A stretch of 64,000 bases of DNA from Neorhizobium galegae (GTDB lineage: Bacteria; Pseudomonadota; Alphaproteobacteria; Rhizobiales; Rhizobiaceae). A program made the position numbers and the translations under genes. This document shows, one piece after another, positions 35,265 through 43,756 of the stretch (its first letter is position 1; every line of letters starts with the position of its first letter). The notes below the pieces were generated by a model. The model ran no database searches. It saw nothing but the letters and a program-made list of their open reading frames with translations, and was not told where the DNA came from. The DNA lies in assembly GCF_017877055.1 (NCBI RefSeq), contig NZ_JAGIPG010000001.1:744001-808000 (forward strand). The letters run 5' to 3'.

Positions 35265-36197
35265 ATGCTCGACCAGATCAAAGGGCTGCACCACGTCACG
35301 TCGATGGCTGCAAGCGCCAGCACCAACAACAAGTTCTTCACCGACACGCTCGGCCTTCGCCGGGTCAAGAAGACCGTCAACTTCGACGCTCCGGATGTCT
35401 ACCATCTCTACTACGGCGACGAAGTCGGTTCTCCCGGCTCGGTGATGACCTACTTCCCGTTCCCGCATATCGCCCGTGGGCGTCAGGGCACCGGCGAAGT
35501 CGGAACGACACTCTTCTCGGTTCCTGAAGGTTCGTTCGGTTTCTGGACCGACCGCCTGACGAAAGCCGGTGCGGAAGGCATCAAGGCCGACAGCGCATTC
35601 GGTGAAAACCGCCTGCATTTCGCCGGTCCCGATGGCGACGGTTTCGCGCTTGTCGAAGTCAAGGACGATGCCCGCAAGCAGTTCATCGGCAACGGCATTA
35701 CCGAAGATCATGCGATCCGCGGTTTCCATTCCGCCTCGCTTCGTCTTCGCGATGAAGGCGCTACCGCCGAACTCCTGAAGTTCATGGGCTATCAGCAGAC
35801 CGATGCTCAGGATGGCGTGACCCGCCTGATCATGCCGGGCGGCAACGGTGCCGATGTCATCGACATCGAAACCATGCCGAACATCGCCCGCGCCAATCTC
35901 GGTGCAGGCTCGGTCCATCATATCGCCTTTGCCGTCGAGAACCGCGCAACGCAGCTCGAAGTCCGCAAGGCGCTGATGGATACCGGGTACCAGGTCACTC
36001 CGGTGATCGACCGCGACTACTTCTGGGCGATCTATTTCCGCACGCCGGGCGGCGTGTTGTTCGAAATCGCCACCAACGAACCCGGTTTCGATCGCGACGA
36101 GGATACCGCCCATCTCGGTGAAGCCCTGAAGCTGCCCGCACAGCATGCACATCTGCGGGCAACGCTCGAACAGCATCTCGAACCGCTGGACGCCTAA
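35265..36197 (+). CDS. ring-cleaving dioxygenase, MhqO-like (VOC family)
   Basis: 310-aa two-domain vicinal-oxygen-chelate protein. GLHHVTSMA (first His ligand), SVHHIAFAV (second His) and GGVLFEIATNEPGF (Glu ligand) give the 2-His-1-Glu metal site. The group includes hydroquinone-type ring-cleaving dioxygenases such as MhqO, which act with the MhqD hydrolase encoded next. The 35125-35264 gap upstream probably holds its promoter; no MarR-type regulator is adjacent. Confidence 0.87.
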   Translation: MLDQIKGLHHVTSMAASASTNNKFFTDTLGLRRVKKTVNFDAPDVYHLYYGDEVGSPGSVMTYFPFPHIARGRQGTGEVGTTLFSVPEGSFGFWTDRLTKAGAEGIKADSAFGENRLHFAGPDGDGFALVEVKDDARKQFIGNGITEDHAIRGFHSASLRLRDEGATAELLKFMGYQQTDAQDGVTRLIMPGGNGADVIDIETMPNIARANLGAGSVHHIAFAVENRATQLEVRKALMDTGYQVTPVIDRDYFWAIYFRTPGGVLFEIATNEPGFDRDEDTAHLGEALKLPAQHAHLRATLEQHLEPLDA

Positions 36198-36224
36198 CCA
36201 GGCGACGCGTGCAAGGAGACCATC

Positions 36225-36839
36225 ATGAGTTACGACAGTTATGTGCACCGGGCGCGCCCCGGTGCTCCCGGAGCGCCAATCCTGTTCGTCTTTCACGGCA
36301 CCGGCGGCGATGAAAACCAGTTCTTCGATTTCGGCGGCCGGCTCTTGCCGGGCGCCACGGTGATCTCGCCGCGCGGCGACATTTCCGAACACGGTGCGGC
36401 GCGCTTCTTCCGCCGCAAGGCTGAAGGCGTCTACGATTGCGAGGATCTCGCCCGGGCGACCGAGCGGATGAGCGAATTCGTGGCCGCCAACCGCGAACGC
36501 TACGGTTCCTCGACCGTGCTCGGCCTCGGTTTTTCGAACGGCGCGAACATTCTCGCCAATATCATGATCGAGAAGCCCGGCCTGTTCGAGGCGGGCGTGC
36601 TGATGCATCCGTTGATCCCGTTCACGCCGAAGGACCGCAAGGCCGAAGACAAGGCCCATGTTTTGATCACGGCCGGCCAGCACGACCCGATCAGTTCCGT
36701 CCAGCAAACCGACGAACTTGCCGGCTATTTCAGGCGGCAGGGCGATACGGTGACATTGGAATGGCACGGCGGCGGGCACGAGATCCGTCCCAACGAGATC
36801 GAAGCTGCCAAGAAGTTCTTCGCGCCCTATGGCGCTTGA
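36225..36839 (+). CDS. alpha/beta hydrolase, phospholipase/carboxylesterase (MhqD-like)
   Basis: 204-aa serine hydrolase. Nucleophile Ser104 in GFSNGA, Asp154 in GQHDPIS and His185 in GGGHEI form the triad; FHGTGGDENQF supplies the oxyanion loop. It follows the ring-cleaving dioxygenase by 27 bases, the same pairing as mhqO-mhqD in quinone and azo-compound resistance. AAGGAG precedes the ATG. Confidence 0.87.
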   Translation: MSYDSYVHRARPGAPGAPILFVFHGTGGDENQFFDFGGRLLPGATVISPRGDISEHGAARFFRRKAEGVYDCEDLARATERMSEFVAANRERYGSSTVLGLGFSNGANILANIMIEKPGLFEAGVLMHPLIPFTPKDRKAEDKAHVLITAGQHDPISSVQQTDELAGYFRRQGDTVTLEWHGGGHEIRPNEIEAAKKFFAPYGA

Positions 36840-36850
36840 ACGCGACAATG

Positions 36851-36894
36851 AAAACGCCCGGCGTCAGGCTTGTGAAGGCTGATGCCGGGCTTAG
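36851..36894. terminator. bidirectional terminator
   Basis: Stem of 14 bp with two mismatches: GCCCGGCGTCAGGC (36856-36869) and GGCTGATGCCGGGC (36877-36890), flanked by AAAA on the left and TTAGTT on the right, between two converging genes. Confidence 0.7.
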
Positions 36895-36909
36895 TTCTGC
36901 GGGCGCGCA

Positions 36910-37827
36910 CTACCAGCGGGCCGTTGCCTTGCCGAACAGGTTTTGGAGGGTGGGCTTTTTCTCGTCGTCGGCCGCCTCTTCGCTCTCGTCGGTTTTGCCC
37001 TCTTCCTCTTTGAAATATCTGGCGACGGTCTGCATGTGCCACTGCATCAGCTCATAGCAGTATGTCACTTCCCGACCGCCAGCCGACCAATAGGCATTCG
37101 GTTCGCCGCATTCGGCAGCCGTCAGCTTGATGCCGTCGTCCAGCTTGTAGAGCCCGGAGAGAAGCTCGGCGAGGATATCCAGGACCTTCGCCGTCTTCGT
37201 CAAGTCCGCGTAGTCCTCGAGTTCCTTGTTGTTCGGCTTCTTGTAGGTAATCGTAAATTTGTTGTTCTGCCCGTCGGTCCGCAGATGCGGTTTCAGGACG
37301 CCGAACCAGCTGTCATGGGCTTTCAGATATTCGCCGACGCACTGCCTTCGGCGTTCCTCCGGAAATTCGAGGTTATCGGCCGATTCCTTGAATTTCTCCG
37401 CATCCTTGCCGACCATCATGCAGACCATGCTGAAGGCGCGCTGGCGGTCGAGCGCGTGGACGTCCCACATCGCCAGTTCCTCTTCGGCCGCCTCGCTGGC
37501 CTCTGCGGAAAATGTCCAGCCATCGACGGAATCGGTCAGCGCCGTATCGAAAACCTCATCGTCAGCCTCCAACAGGAGCAGCGTGGAGAGCGTGTCCACC
37601 GCATCCTCCTCACGGCCGAGAACCGGCAGGTTGAATTCCGAAACCAGCATGTGTCCGGCTTCATGGAACAGGAAAAACAGCGCATTGCCGAATGCGAACT
37701 CGACGCTGTCCTCGACCTGCTGCTTGGAAAGACCCTGGAGGTCGTCGGTGAGGGCCGTCGCCCGTGCGCCGGACATCGGCAGCGCGAAAAGCCCGAGAAG
37801 GGCGAGAGGGAGAAGGCTGCGTCGCAT
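36910..37827 (-). CDS. secreted DUF4344 metallopeptidase-like protein
   Basis: 305 aa with a signal peptide (SLLPLALLGLFALPMSGARA) and a zinc-site motif HEAGH at 55-59, preceded by FAFGNALFFLF. This matches the DUF4344 putative metallopeptidases. Cys pairs at about 135/162 and 240/257 could form disulfides in the periplasm. The C-terminal tail is acidic (EEEGKTDESEEAADDEKK). Substrate unknown. Confidence 0.82.
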   Translation of the reverse strand: MRRSLLPLALLGLFALPMSGARATALTDDLQGLSKQQVEDSVEFAFGNALFFLFHEAGHMLVSEFNLPVLGREEDAVDTLSTLLLLEADDEVFDTALTDSVDGWTFSAEASEAAEEELAMWDVHALDRQRAFSMVCMMVGKDAEKFKESADNLEFPEERRRQCVGEYLKAHDSWFGVLKPHLRTDGQNNKFTITYKKPNNKELEDYADLTKTAKVLDILAELLSGLYKLDDGIKLTAAECGEPNAYWSAGGREVTYCYELMQWHMQTVARYFKEEEGKTDESEEAADDEKKPTLQNLFGKATARW

Positions 37828-38170
37828 CGGGCCTGCCTGCTTTCTGAAGTCCGGGTTGATCTGTCGCGTCCAGGCGCTGCGGAAATTCCGGGCCGTCGCG
37901 AGGATGACCTATGCATAACATCGAGCTTTTAAGTTCGGATGAAGCGGTATTGTTGCTGATAGGTTTCGACGGGTTTTGCGAAGATGTAAGACGTGTTGAT
38001 ATTCCCCGGCTTTCCTTGGCCTGCATGAGCAAAGGCGTCAGCTGCCGATCGCGGGTGTCGATGGAACAAGCCTCCGCACGTCGTCTTTGCGAAGTATCCC
38101 GCGGGCTTGCGAGGGAGATGGCGATGGCCGATAGTGGCTCACCATTCCCTCGATCGCGCGGAGGTTTCCG
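37828..38170. other. 343-base intergenic region
   Basis: Divergent gap between the metallopeptidase and aldehyde dehydrogenase genes. Two short frames here lack ribosome sites or familiar composition and look non-coding. It should carry both promoters; the 37905-37985 part is AT-richer. I saw no operator or hairpin of note. Confidence 0.5.
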
Positions 38171-39598
38171 ATGAGCAACCACTTGAAATTCTTCATCGAC
38201 GGTGTCTGGGTGGAGCCGGCCATTCCGGTCGCGCTCGACGTCGTCGACCCGTCCACCGAAGAGGCCTATACGCGGATCGCGCTCGGCTCCAAGGCGGATG
38301 TGGACAAGGCCGTTGCCGCCGCCAAGGCTGCCTTCCCGGCTTTCTCCCGGTGGTCGAAGGAGGAGCGGCTGGCGCTGCTCCGCCGTATTCTTGTCGAATA
38401 TGAAAAGCGTTACGAGGATATCGCCAAGGCCGTATCCCAGGAAATGGGCGCGCCGATCGCTTTTGCCCGCGACGCCCAGGCCGCCGCCGGCAAAGGGCAC
38501 ATGATGGCCACCATCGAAGCGCTGGAGGCCTACGAGTTCACCGAGGCCCGCGGCACGACCATGGTGGTCAAGGAGCCGATCGGCATCTGCGCGCTGATCA
38601 CCCCGTGGAACTGGCCTCTCAACCAGATCGTCTGCAAGGTGGCGCCAGCGATTGCCGCCGGCTGTACCATGGTGCTGAAACCGTCCGAGATCGCGCCGAT
38701 CAGCGGCATCATCTTTGCGGAAGTGATGGAGGCAGCCGGTACGCCGAAGGGCGTCTTCAACCTTGTCAACGGCACCGGGCCGGACGTGGGGCAGGTGATG
38801 GCCGGCCACCCGGACGTCGACATGGTGTCCTTCACGGGCTCGACCCGCGCTGGGGTGATTGTCGCCAAGACCGCTGCCGATACGGTGAAGCGGGTGGCGC
38901 AGGAGCTCGGCGGCAAGTCGCCGAATATCATCCTGGCCGACGCGGAGTTCGAAAAGGCGGTGGCGGAGGGCGTGACCGCCTGCTTTGCCAATTCCGGCCA
39001 GTCCTGCGATGCGCCGACCCGCATGCTGGTGCCGGCCAGGCGTCACGACGAGGCGCTTCAGGTCGCAAAGGCTGCCGCCGAAAAACTCAAGACCGGCGAT
39101 CCCCGCGCCGATGGCATAGATCTCGGCCCGGTGGTCAGCCAGGTCCAGTTCGACAAGATCCAGCGGCTGATCGAGGCGGGCATCACCGAAGGCGCGACGC
39201 TCGTCACCGGTGGCCCCGGCCGGCCGGAAAACCTCAACCGCGGCTACTACATCCGCCCGACCGTGTTCGGAAACGTCACCAACGACATGACCATCGCCCG
39301 CGAAGAGATCTTCGGGCCGGTCCTGTCGATCCTCTCTTACGAGACAGAGGAGCAGGCGATCGAGATCGCCAACGACACGCCCTATGGGCTTGCGGCCTAT
39401 GTCCAGTCCGGCGACCTCGCCCATGCTCGCCAGGTGGCGGCGCGGCTACGGGCCGGCTCGGTGTTCATCAACTATCCCGAGTGGGATCTCTTCGCGCCCT
39501 TCGGCGGCTTCAAGCAATCCGGCAACGGCCGCGAGTATGCCGACTGGGCCATTCACGACTTCCTCGAAATCAAAGGTATCGTCGGTTATGGCATTTAA
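38171..39598 (+). CDS. aldehyde dehydrogenase family protein
   Basis: NAD(P)-dependent aldehyde dehydrogenase, 475 aa. TPWNWPLNQI (oxyanion Asn147), LKPSE (Lys170), AQELGGKSPN (Glu245) and nucleophile Cys279 in NSGQSCDAP are intact. GGAGG at 38160-38164 supports the start. Its last 11 bases overlap the RidA start, so the aldehyde substrate may be paired with an imine or enamine intermediate (inference). Substrate unknown. Confidence 0.9.
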   Translation: MSNHLKFFIDGVWVEPAIPVALDVVDPSTEEAYTRIALGSKADVDKAVAAAKAAFPAFSRWSKEERLALLRRILVEYEKRYEDIAKAVSQEMGAPIAFARDAQAAAGKGHMMATIEALEAYEFTEARGTTMVVKEPIGICALITPWNWPLNQIVCKVAPAIAAGCTMVLKPSEIAPISGIIFAEVMEAAGTPKGVFNLVNGTGPDVGQVMAGHPDVDMVSFTGSTRAGVIVAKTAADTVKRVAQELGGKSPNIILADAEFEKAVAEGVTACFANSGQSCDAPTRMLVPARRHDEALQVAKAAAEKLKTGDPRADGIDLGPVVSQVQFDKIQRLIEAGITEGATLVTGGPGRPENLNRGYYIRPTVFGNVTNDMTIAREEIFGPVLSILSYETEEQAIEIANDTPYGLAAYVQSGDLAHARQVAARLRAGSVFINYPEWDLFAPFGGFKQSGNGREYADWAIHDFLEIKGIVGYGI

Positions 39599-39980
39599 GA
39601 CATTCAATCCACCGTCCGTCCGCAAGCCGTTCGGCGGCTACAATCACGGTTTGCTCGTCCCTCCGGGGGCAAGCCTGCTGGTGACCTCCGGCCAGCTCGG
39701 CATCTCGCCGGAAGACAGGATCCCGCCGGACGTGGCTGGCCAGGCCGAACTCTGCTTCAAGGCGATCGGCGCGATCCTCGAAGAGGCGGGCATGACCTAC
39801 TCGGACGTCATCCGCATTGCCGGCTTCGTCACCAGCCGCGAGGATTTTCCCGCCTACATGGCGGTGCGGGACCGCTATACGCTCGATCCGAAACCGGCCT
39901 CGACGCTCATCGTCGTCGGCGGCTTTACCCGTGCCGAATTCCTGGTCGAAGTGGAAGTCACGGCGGCGAAGGTGTTTTGA
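39588..39980 (+). CDS. RidA-family protein
   Basis: 130-aa Rid/YjgF fold protein. FGGYNHGLLVPPGASLLVTSGQLG and the later FVTSREDFPAYMAVRDRY are family segments. In RidA the key Arg lies in an R-x-E context; here ASTLIVVGGFTRAEFLVEVEVTA aligns with that region but has Gly-Gly before Phe, so it is a Rid subgroup rather than strict RidA. Overlaps the aldehyde dehydrogenase, hence coupled; may hydrolyse a reactive imine made in the same pathway. Confidence 0.83.
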   Translation: MAFKTFNPPSVRKPFGGYNHGLLVPPGASLLVTSGQLGISPEDRIPPDVAGQAELCFKAIGAILEEAGMTYSDVIRIAGFVTSREDFPAYMAVRDRYTLDPKPASTLIVVGGFTRAEFLVEVEVTAAKVF

Positions 39981-39999
39981 AGCAACGCCGAATAGAGAT

Positions 40000-40032
40000 G
40001 CCTCTCCCGCGCGACCTGTGTCGGGGAGAGGC
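40000..40032. terminator. hairpin after ridA-like gene
   Basis: GCCTCTCCC (40000-40008) pairs with GGGAGAGGC (40024-40032), 15-base loop. There is no T-run, so it may be a terminator or a remnant of a RIME-like element. Confidence 0.4.
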
Positions 40033-40184
40033 TCACGGTATTCAGTCTTTATTGATCACGTAGTTGCTTTATTGCGGCGATGGCTGCCGAATTTGTGATT
40101 TGCGGAGAATATCGCCCCTCGCTTTAAATATTCCTTGAGCTGATTGGGGTATCGTCTGCTCCAGGGTTTTTATTGGGGGTTTTC

Positions 40185-40613
40185 ATGCATCGTATCGTAA
40201 TGGGTGCTGTGGCACTTCTGTGCGCGCAATTTCTCGCGCCCGCTGCCTTTTCCGCAAGTCTTGTTGCCAGCGTCAGCCTGTCGTCACAGACCATGACCGT
40301 CGAGCAGGATGGTGTCATCGTCTATGAATGGAAGGTCTCGACCGCGCGCCCGGGTTATTCGACGCCGACGGGAAGCTGGGGCGCCAAGTGGCTGTCCCGG
40401 GATCACCGTTCGCGCAAATACGATGACGCGCCGATGCCGTTCGCGGTGTTCTACAATGGCGGCTATGCCGTCCATGCGACCTTCGAGACGAAGCGGCTCG
40501 GCCGACCTGCCTCGCATGGCTGCATCCGCCTGCATCCTGAAAATGCAGCGACGTTCTTCTCACTCGCCAGCCGGCATGGGCTGTCGAACACACGCATCGT
40601 CGTCAGCCGCTAG
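40185..40613 (+). CDS. L,D-transpeptidase (YkuD)
   Basis: About 142 aa with a signal peptide (ALLCAQFLAPAAFSA). The catalytic motif is HATFETKRLGRPASHGCIRL, with nucleophile Cys113 and His111, and GYSTPTGSWGA upstream. It makes 3-3 cross-links in peptidoglycan or attaches proteins to it, in the periplasm. ATG 40185 with GGGGG at 40175-40179. It converges with a lytic transglycosylase, 7 bases between stops. Confidence 0.9.
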   Translation: MHRIVMGAVALLCAQFLAPAAFSASLVASVSLSSQTMTVEQDGVIVYEWKVSTARPGYSTPTGSWGAKWLSRDHRSRKYDDAPMPFAVFYNGGYAVHATFETKRLGRPASHGCIRLHPENAATFFSLASRHGLSNTRIVVSR

Positions 40614-40620
40614 GGTTCGC

Positions 40621-41196
40621 TCAATAGCCGCAGCCTCTGAGCTGCGCTTCGTATTTGGCCGCCATGCCGGCGGATTTCTGCGCGGTCTGCTTGACGCCGT
40701 TGCCGAACTGGCCGCGCGCGTAGCCGGCCTGGCCGGTGTAGTAGGCGAGGTAGAGATTGTAGCTGTCGGAGAGTGGAATGCCGTTCTTGAGATGGCTCTG
40801 GTTGTGATACCAGCCGACAAAATGGACGGCATCGCCGAAATCGGTGCGGCTGGCGTTCCAGCGGCCGGTATCCTTCTTGTAGCTCAGCCACGTACCGTCG
40901 AGCGCCTGGGCGTAGCCATAGGCCGTCGAGGGGCGTGTCCACGGGATGAAGCCGAGCAGTTTGGTGCGCGGCGGCCGGGCATAGGGCTGGAAGCCGGATT
41001 CCACATAGATCGTCGCCATCAGGATCGGCACCGGCACGCCGAATTCCCGCTCGGTCTTCTTGGCGTCCCGCGCCCAGTTGTTGAACAGCCCATCACGCTG
41101 CTCGAAGATCGCGCAGGCATTGGTCACCCGGCTCGGCGCAGACGCGCAGGCAGACAGGGACAGCGTCAGGAGGGCGATGAAAAACGCAATACGCAT
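40621..41196 (-). CDS. lytic transglycosylase lipoprotein
   Basis: 191-aa lipoprotein (lipobox LSAC, Cys17) with an SLT-like domain: catalytic Glu67 in ATIYVESGF, then PSTAYGYAQALDGTW and YNLYLAYYTGQAGY. It cleaves glycan strands of peptidoglycan, anchored to a membrane facing the periplasm. Paired tail-to-tail with an L,D-transpeptidase, which suggests a shared role in wall remodelling. Confidence 0.87.
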   Translation of the reverse strand: MRIAFFIALLTLSLSACASAPSRVTNACAIFEQRDGLFNNWARDAKKTEREFGVPVPILMATIYVESGFQPYARPPRTKLLGFIPWTRPSTAYGYAQALDGTWLSYKKDTGRWNASRTDFGDAVHFVGWYHNQSHLKNGIPLSDSYNLYLAYYTGQAGYARGQFGNGVKQTAQKSAGMAAKYEAQLRGCGY

Positions 41197-41250
41197 CGCT
41201 TAATCTCTCGGTTTCCAGAGATTAATAACCGGTAAAATTTAAGGAAAAGT

Positions 41251-42453
41251 TTAGTGGCCGTGGTGAGATGTCGGTGACGCAGAATAGGCGCGCCCGGCAA
41301 ACAGGTTTCGGACGATGACGCCGAGCGCCGTCGTGGCCGCTATGCCTTCCAGCCCGAGCCCGATTGCCGGCGCAACCAGCGTCAGAACGGCAAACACCGC
41401 CAGCGTGTAGCGCGCCGGGCCGATGCAGACATAGCGGTCGCGGACGAACCAGAGGCTCGCCAGATAGATCGCAACGGGGATCGCCACCGCATAGTCGCCG
41501 ACGAGGATGGAGACTTCGGAATGGTGGGTGATGATATCGACGAGCGCCGCAAAACCGGCGCCGACCGCCGCGCCCGAGGTGAAGATGAAGAAATGGCCGT
41601 AACCCCAGAGAAGCGAACGTCTCAGGTGATGGCTGTTGAGTTGTTCCTCGCGGGCGAAATAGACCCACCAGAGCGAAAAGACGATCACCAGCGCCGACAG
41701 CGCCGTATGCACCAGCATGATGTTGACCTCGCCGGCGAACTGGCGAAGCGCCGTCGAACCGGCAAGCAGGGTCTCGCCGAGCACGATGATGTTGAGCAGG
41801 CCATAACGCTCGACGATGTGGTGACGGTGCCATGGCGTATTGGCGCTCAGCCGTTCCGCGACGGCCGGCACGGCCAGTTCAAGGGCCACGCCGAGCGCCC
41901 AGAGGAGATACGACAGGCCGAAGGTGATAGGTTGCAGGAAGAGGAAACTCAGCCAGAGAAGCTGGACGAGGAAGATCCCGATCGCATATCCAAGCGCAGT
42001 CGGCCGGCAGGCCGGGCCGTGATAGGCGGCCCGCAGCCACAGGATGATCATGCCGATGCGCATGACGGCGTAACCATAGATCACCAGGGTGAAATCCGGC
42101 GCCTCGGTGAACAGCGCCGGAATGCCGGCGGCAATCGTCAGCGAGCCACCCATCAACACCATGGTCAGCAATCGGTAGACGACATCGTCATTGTCATAGG
42201 CCGAGGAAAACCAGGTGAAGTTCATCCAGGCCCACCAGATGGCGAAGAAGGCCATGACGAAGGTCATCACCCCCTGCGCCGCATGGTTTTCGGCAATCGC
42301 ATGGTGCAGGCCGGCGGCGGCGGACGCGATCGCGATCACCGACACGAGGTCGAACAGCAGTTCGAGCGGGGTTGCGACCCGGTGATGTTCGTCAGGATCA
42401 CGGGGATGCAAGGGACGCAGGATGCTGGCGAGTGGTGAAACCTGGTTCGTCAT
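41251..42453 (-). CDS. ltrA: low temperature requirement protein A (LtrA)
   Basis: LtrA family membrane protein, about 400 aa with many spans. PLELLFDLVSVIAIASAAAGLHH and WAWMNFTWFSSAYDNDD are hallmark segments; ERYGLLNIIVLGETLLAGS is the second conserved block. Function of the family is not settled. Start ATG 42453 preferred over 42474, although neither has an ideal ribosome site. Confidence 0.88.
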   Translation of the reverse strand: MTNQVSPLASILRPLHPRDPDEHHRVATPLELLFDLVSVIAIASAAAGLHHAIAENHAAQGVMTFVMAFFAIWWAWMNFTWFSSAYDNDDVVYRLLTMVLMGGSLTIAAGIPALFTEAPDFTLVIYGYAVMRIGMIILWLRAAYHGPACRPTALGYAIGIFLVQLLWLSFLFLQPITFGLSYLLWALGVALELAVPAVAERLSANTPWHRHHIVERYGLLNIIVLGETLLAGSTALRQFAGEVNIMLVHTALSALVIVFSLWWVYFAREEQLNSHHLRRSLLWGYGHFFIFTSGAAVGAGFAALVDIITHHSEVSILVGDYAVAIPVAIYLASLWFVRDRYVCIGPARYTLAVFAVLTLVAPAIGLGLEGIAATTALGVIVRNLFAGRAYSASPTSHHGH

Positions 42454-42560
42454 CGTCTGTCTGCCCCTGAACATGAAGATTCGCGATGGGGGAAATAGCG
42501 CAAAAAAGCGTATTCAAGTAAAGAGTGGCGGGGCGATATGGCGACGATCGAGAGCGTAGG

Positions 42561-43181
42561 ATGCGTGAGATTCTTGAGACGGAAAGGCTAACCTTAAGGG
42601 AGATCACCAAGGCCGATCTGCCTATCTTGTACCGCATCTTCGGCAATGCCGAGGGCATGCGCTTCTATCCGCGCGCCAAGAGCTTCGAAGAGACCGAAGC
42701 CTGGTTTGAGAAGCTTGCCTTCCGGAGTTATGAGGAAAGCGGTTTCGGCCTGTGGGGTGTCGTCGAGAAGGCGAGCGGCGAGCTGATCGGTGATTGCGGC
42801 GTTACGCTGCAGCCGACCCCCAAGGGCCTGGAGCCGGAGATCGGCTATCATCTCCGGCGCGAATGGCTCGGCCGCGGTTATGCCGCCGAGGCGGCCGCTG
42901 CCTGCCGTGATTTTGGTCTCGGCAGTCTCGGTTTCGGGCGGATCGTCTCAATCGTCAGCCCGGAAAATATTCCGTCGCTCCGGGTTGCGGCGAGGATACA
43001 TCGGCGATGGGAAGCCTACCGGACGGTGACGGCGGCGGGGGCGGAGGTGGATCGGTTTCTGTTCATATCGGACCGCAATGCCGGTGAGCCAGTCGGTTCC
43101 ACGCCGAACGCGGAGACCCGTGCCGCCATGGCGGAGGCAGATGCTCTGCTGGTGATGCGCCGCCACGAGGTGGAGAGCTAA
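42561..43181 (+). CDS. GNAT-family N-acetyltransferase
   Basis: 206-aa acetyltransferase of the RimJ/RimL-type group: ILETERLTLREITKADLPIL at the N-terminus, the acetyl-CoA loop RREWLGRGYAAEAAAACRDF, then SIVSPENIPSLRVAARI. The family ending is unusual: after the core there is a 50-residue tail (NAETRAAMAEADALLVMRRH) not typical of the group. Its stop overlaps the converging quinone reductase stop by 4 bases. Confidence 0.85.
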   Translation: MREILETERLTLREITKADLPILYRIFGNAEGMRFYPRAKSFEETEAWFEKLAFRSYEESGFGLWGVVEKASGELIGDCGVTLQPTPKGLEPEIGYHLRREWLGRGYAAEAAAACRDFGLGSLGFGRIVSIVSPENIPSLRVAARIHRRWEAYRTVTAAGAEVDRFLFISDRNAGEPVGSTPNAETRAAMAEADALLVMRRHEVES

Positions 43182-43756
43182 AACCGCTCCATCTCGCGCT
43201 TCACTTTGTCCAGAAACGCCGCACGTGTCTGCGGGGTGCAGTTGTTCATGTCGTAATGGGCCAGAAACCTCACCGGCCGGGCCGGGTTGGTCTGGACCCG
43301 CAGCACGCGTTTCGACAGTTTTCTCGGTGGGTCGCCCGCGAGGAAGGCGCGCCAGCGGGTGGCGCCGTAGGTGGTGACAACCGCCACCTTGTCGATATGC
43401 AGTTTTCGCGTCAGCTTGCCGTCCTTCAGCTCGAAGGTGATGCCCGGCAGCCAAACGCGGTCGAAATAACCCTTCAGCATCGCCGGCCAGCCGAAATTCC
43501 AGACCGGCGTGACGATCACCAGACCTTCCGCGGCCTGCAGGCGGTCGACGTAGGGTTTCACCAGCGACAGATTGTTCGGGTAGTCGTGATAGGTCATCCG
43601 GTCATGGCGCGACATGACCGGATCGAAACCTTCGGCATAGAGGTTGCAGTCATCCACCTCGTGCCCGGCCTTTGACAGGCTTTCACGCGCCTGCCTGTGC
43701 AGGGCAGCGCCAAAACTTTCCTCGACCGGATGCGAATGGATCAGCAGGACCCGCAT
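43178..43756 (-). CDS. NAD(P)H:quinone oxidoreductase (flavodoxin-like)
   Basis: 192-aa flavodoxin-fold protein of the NQO1/MdaB group: LLIHSHPVEESFGAALH, then VIVTPVWNFGWPAMLKGYFDRV, with flavin-loop residues VVTTYGATRWRAFL. It reduces quinones or similar acceptors in the cytoplasm. The ATG overlaps the TGA of the FAD oxidase (TGATG), making it the last gene of a six-gene coupled operon. Confidence 0.86.
   Translation of the reverse strand: MRVLLIHSHPVEESFGAALHRQARESLSKAGHEVDDCNLYAEGFDPVMSRHDRMTYHDYPNNLSLVKPYVDRLQAAEGLVIVTPVWNFGWPAMLKGYFDRVWLPGITFELKDGKLTRKLHIDKVAVVTTYGATRWRAFLAGDPPRKLSKRVLRVQTNPARPVRFLAHYDMNNCTPQTRAAFLDKVKREMERF

Noticed and set aside
37911-38174. 87-aa frame in the 343-base gap
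   Set aside because: No ribosome site, unusual composition, and it ends inside the aldehyde dehydrogenase leader.
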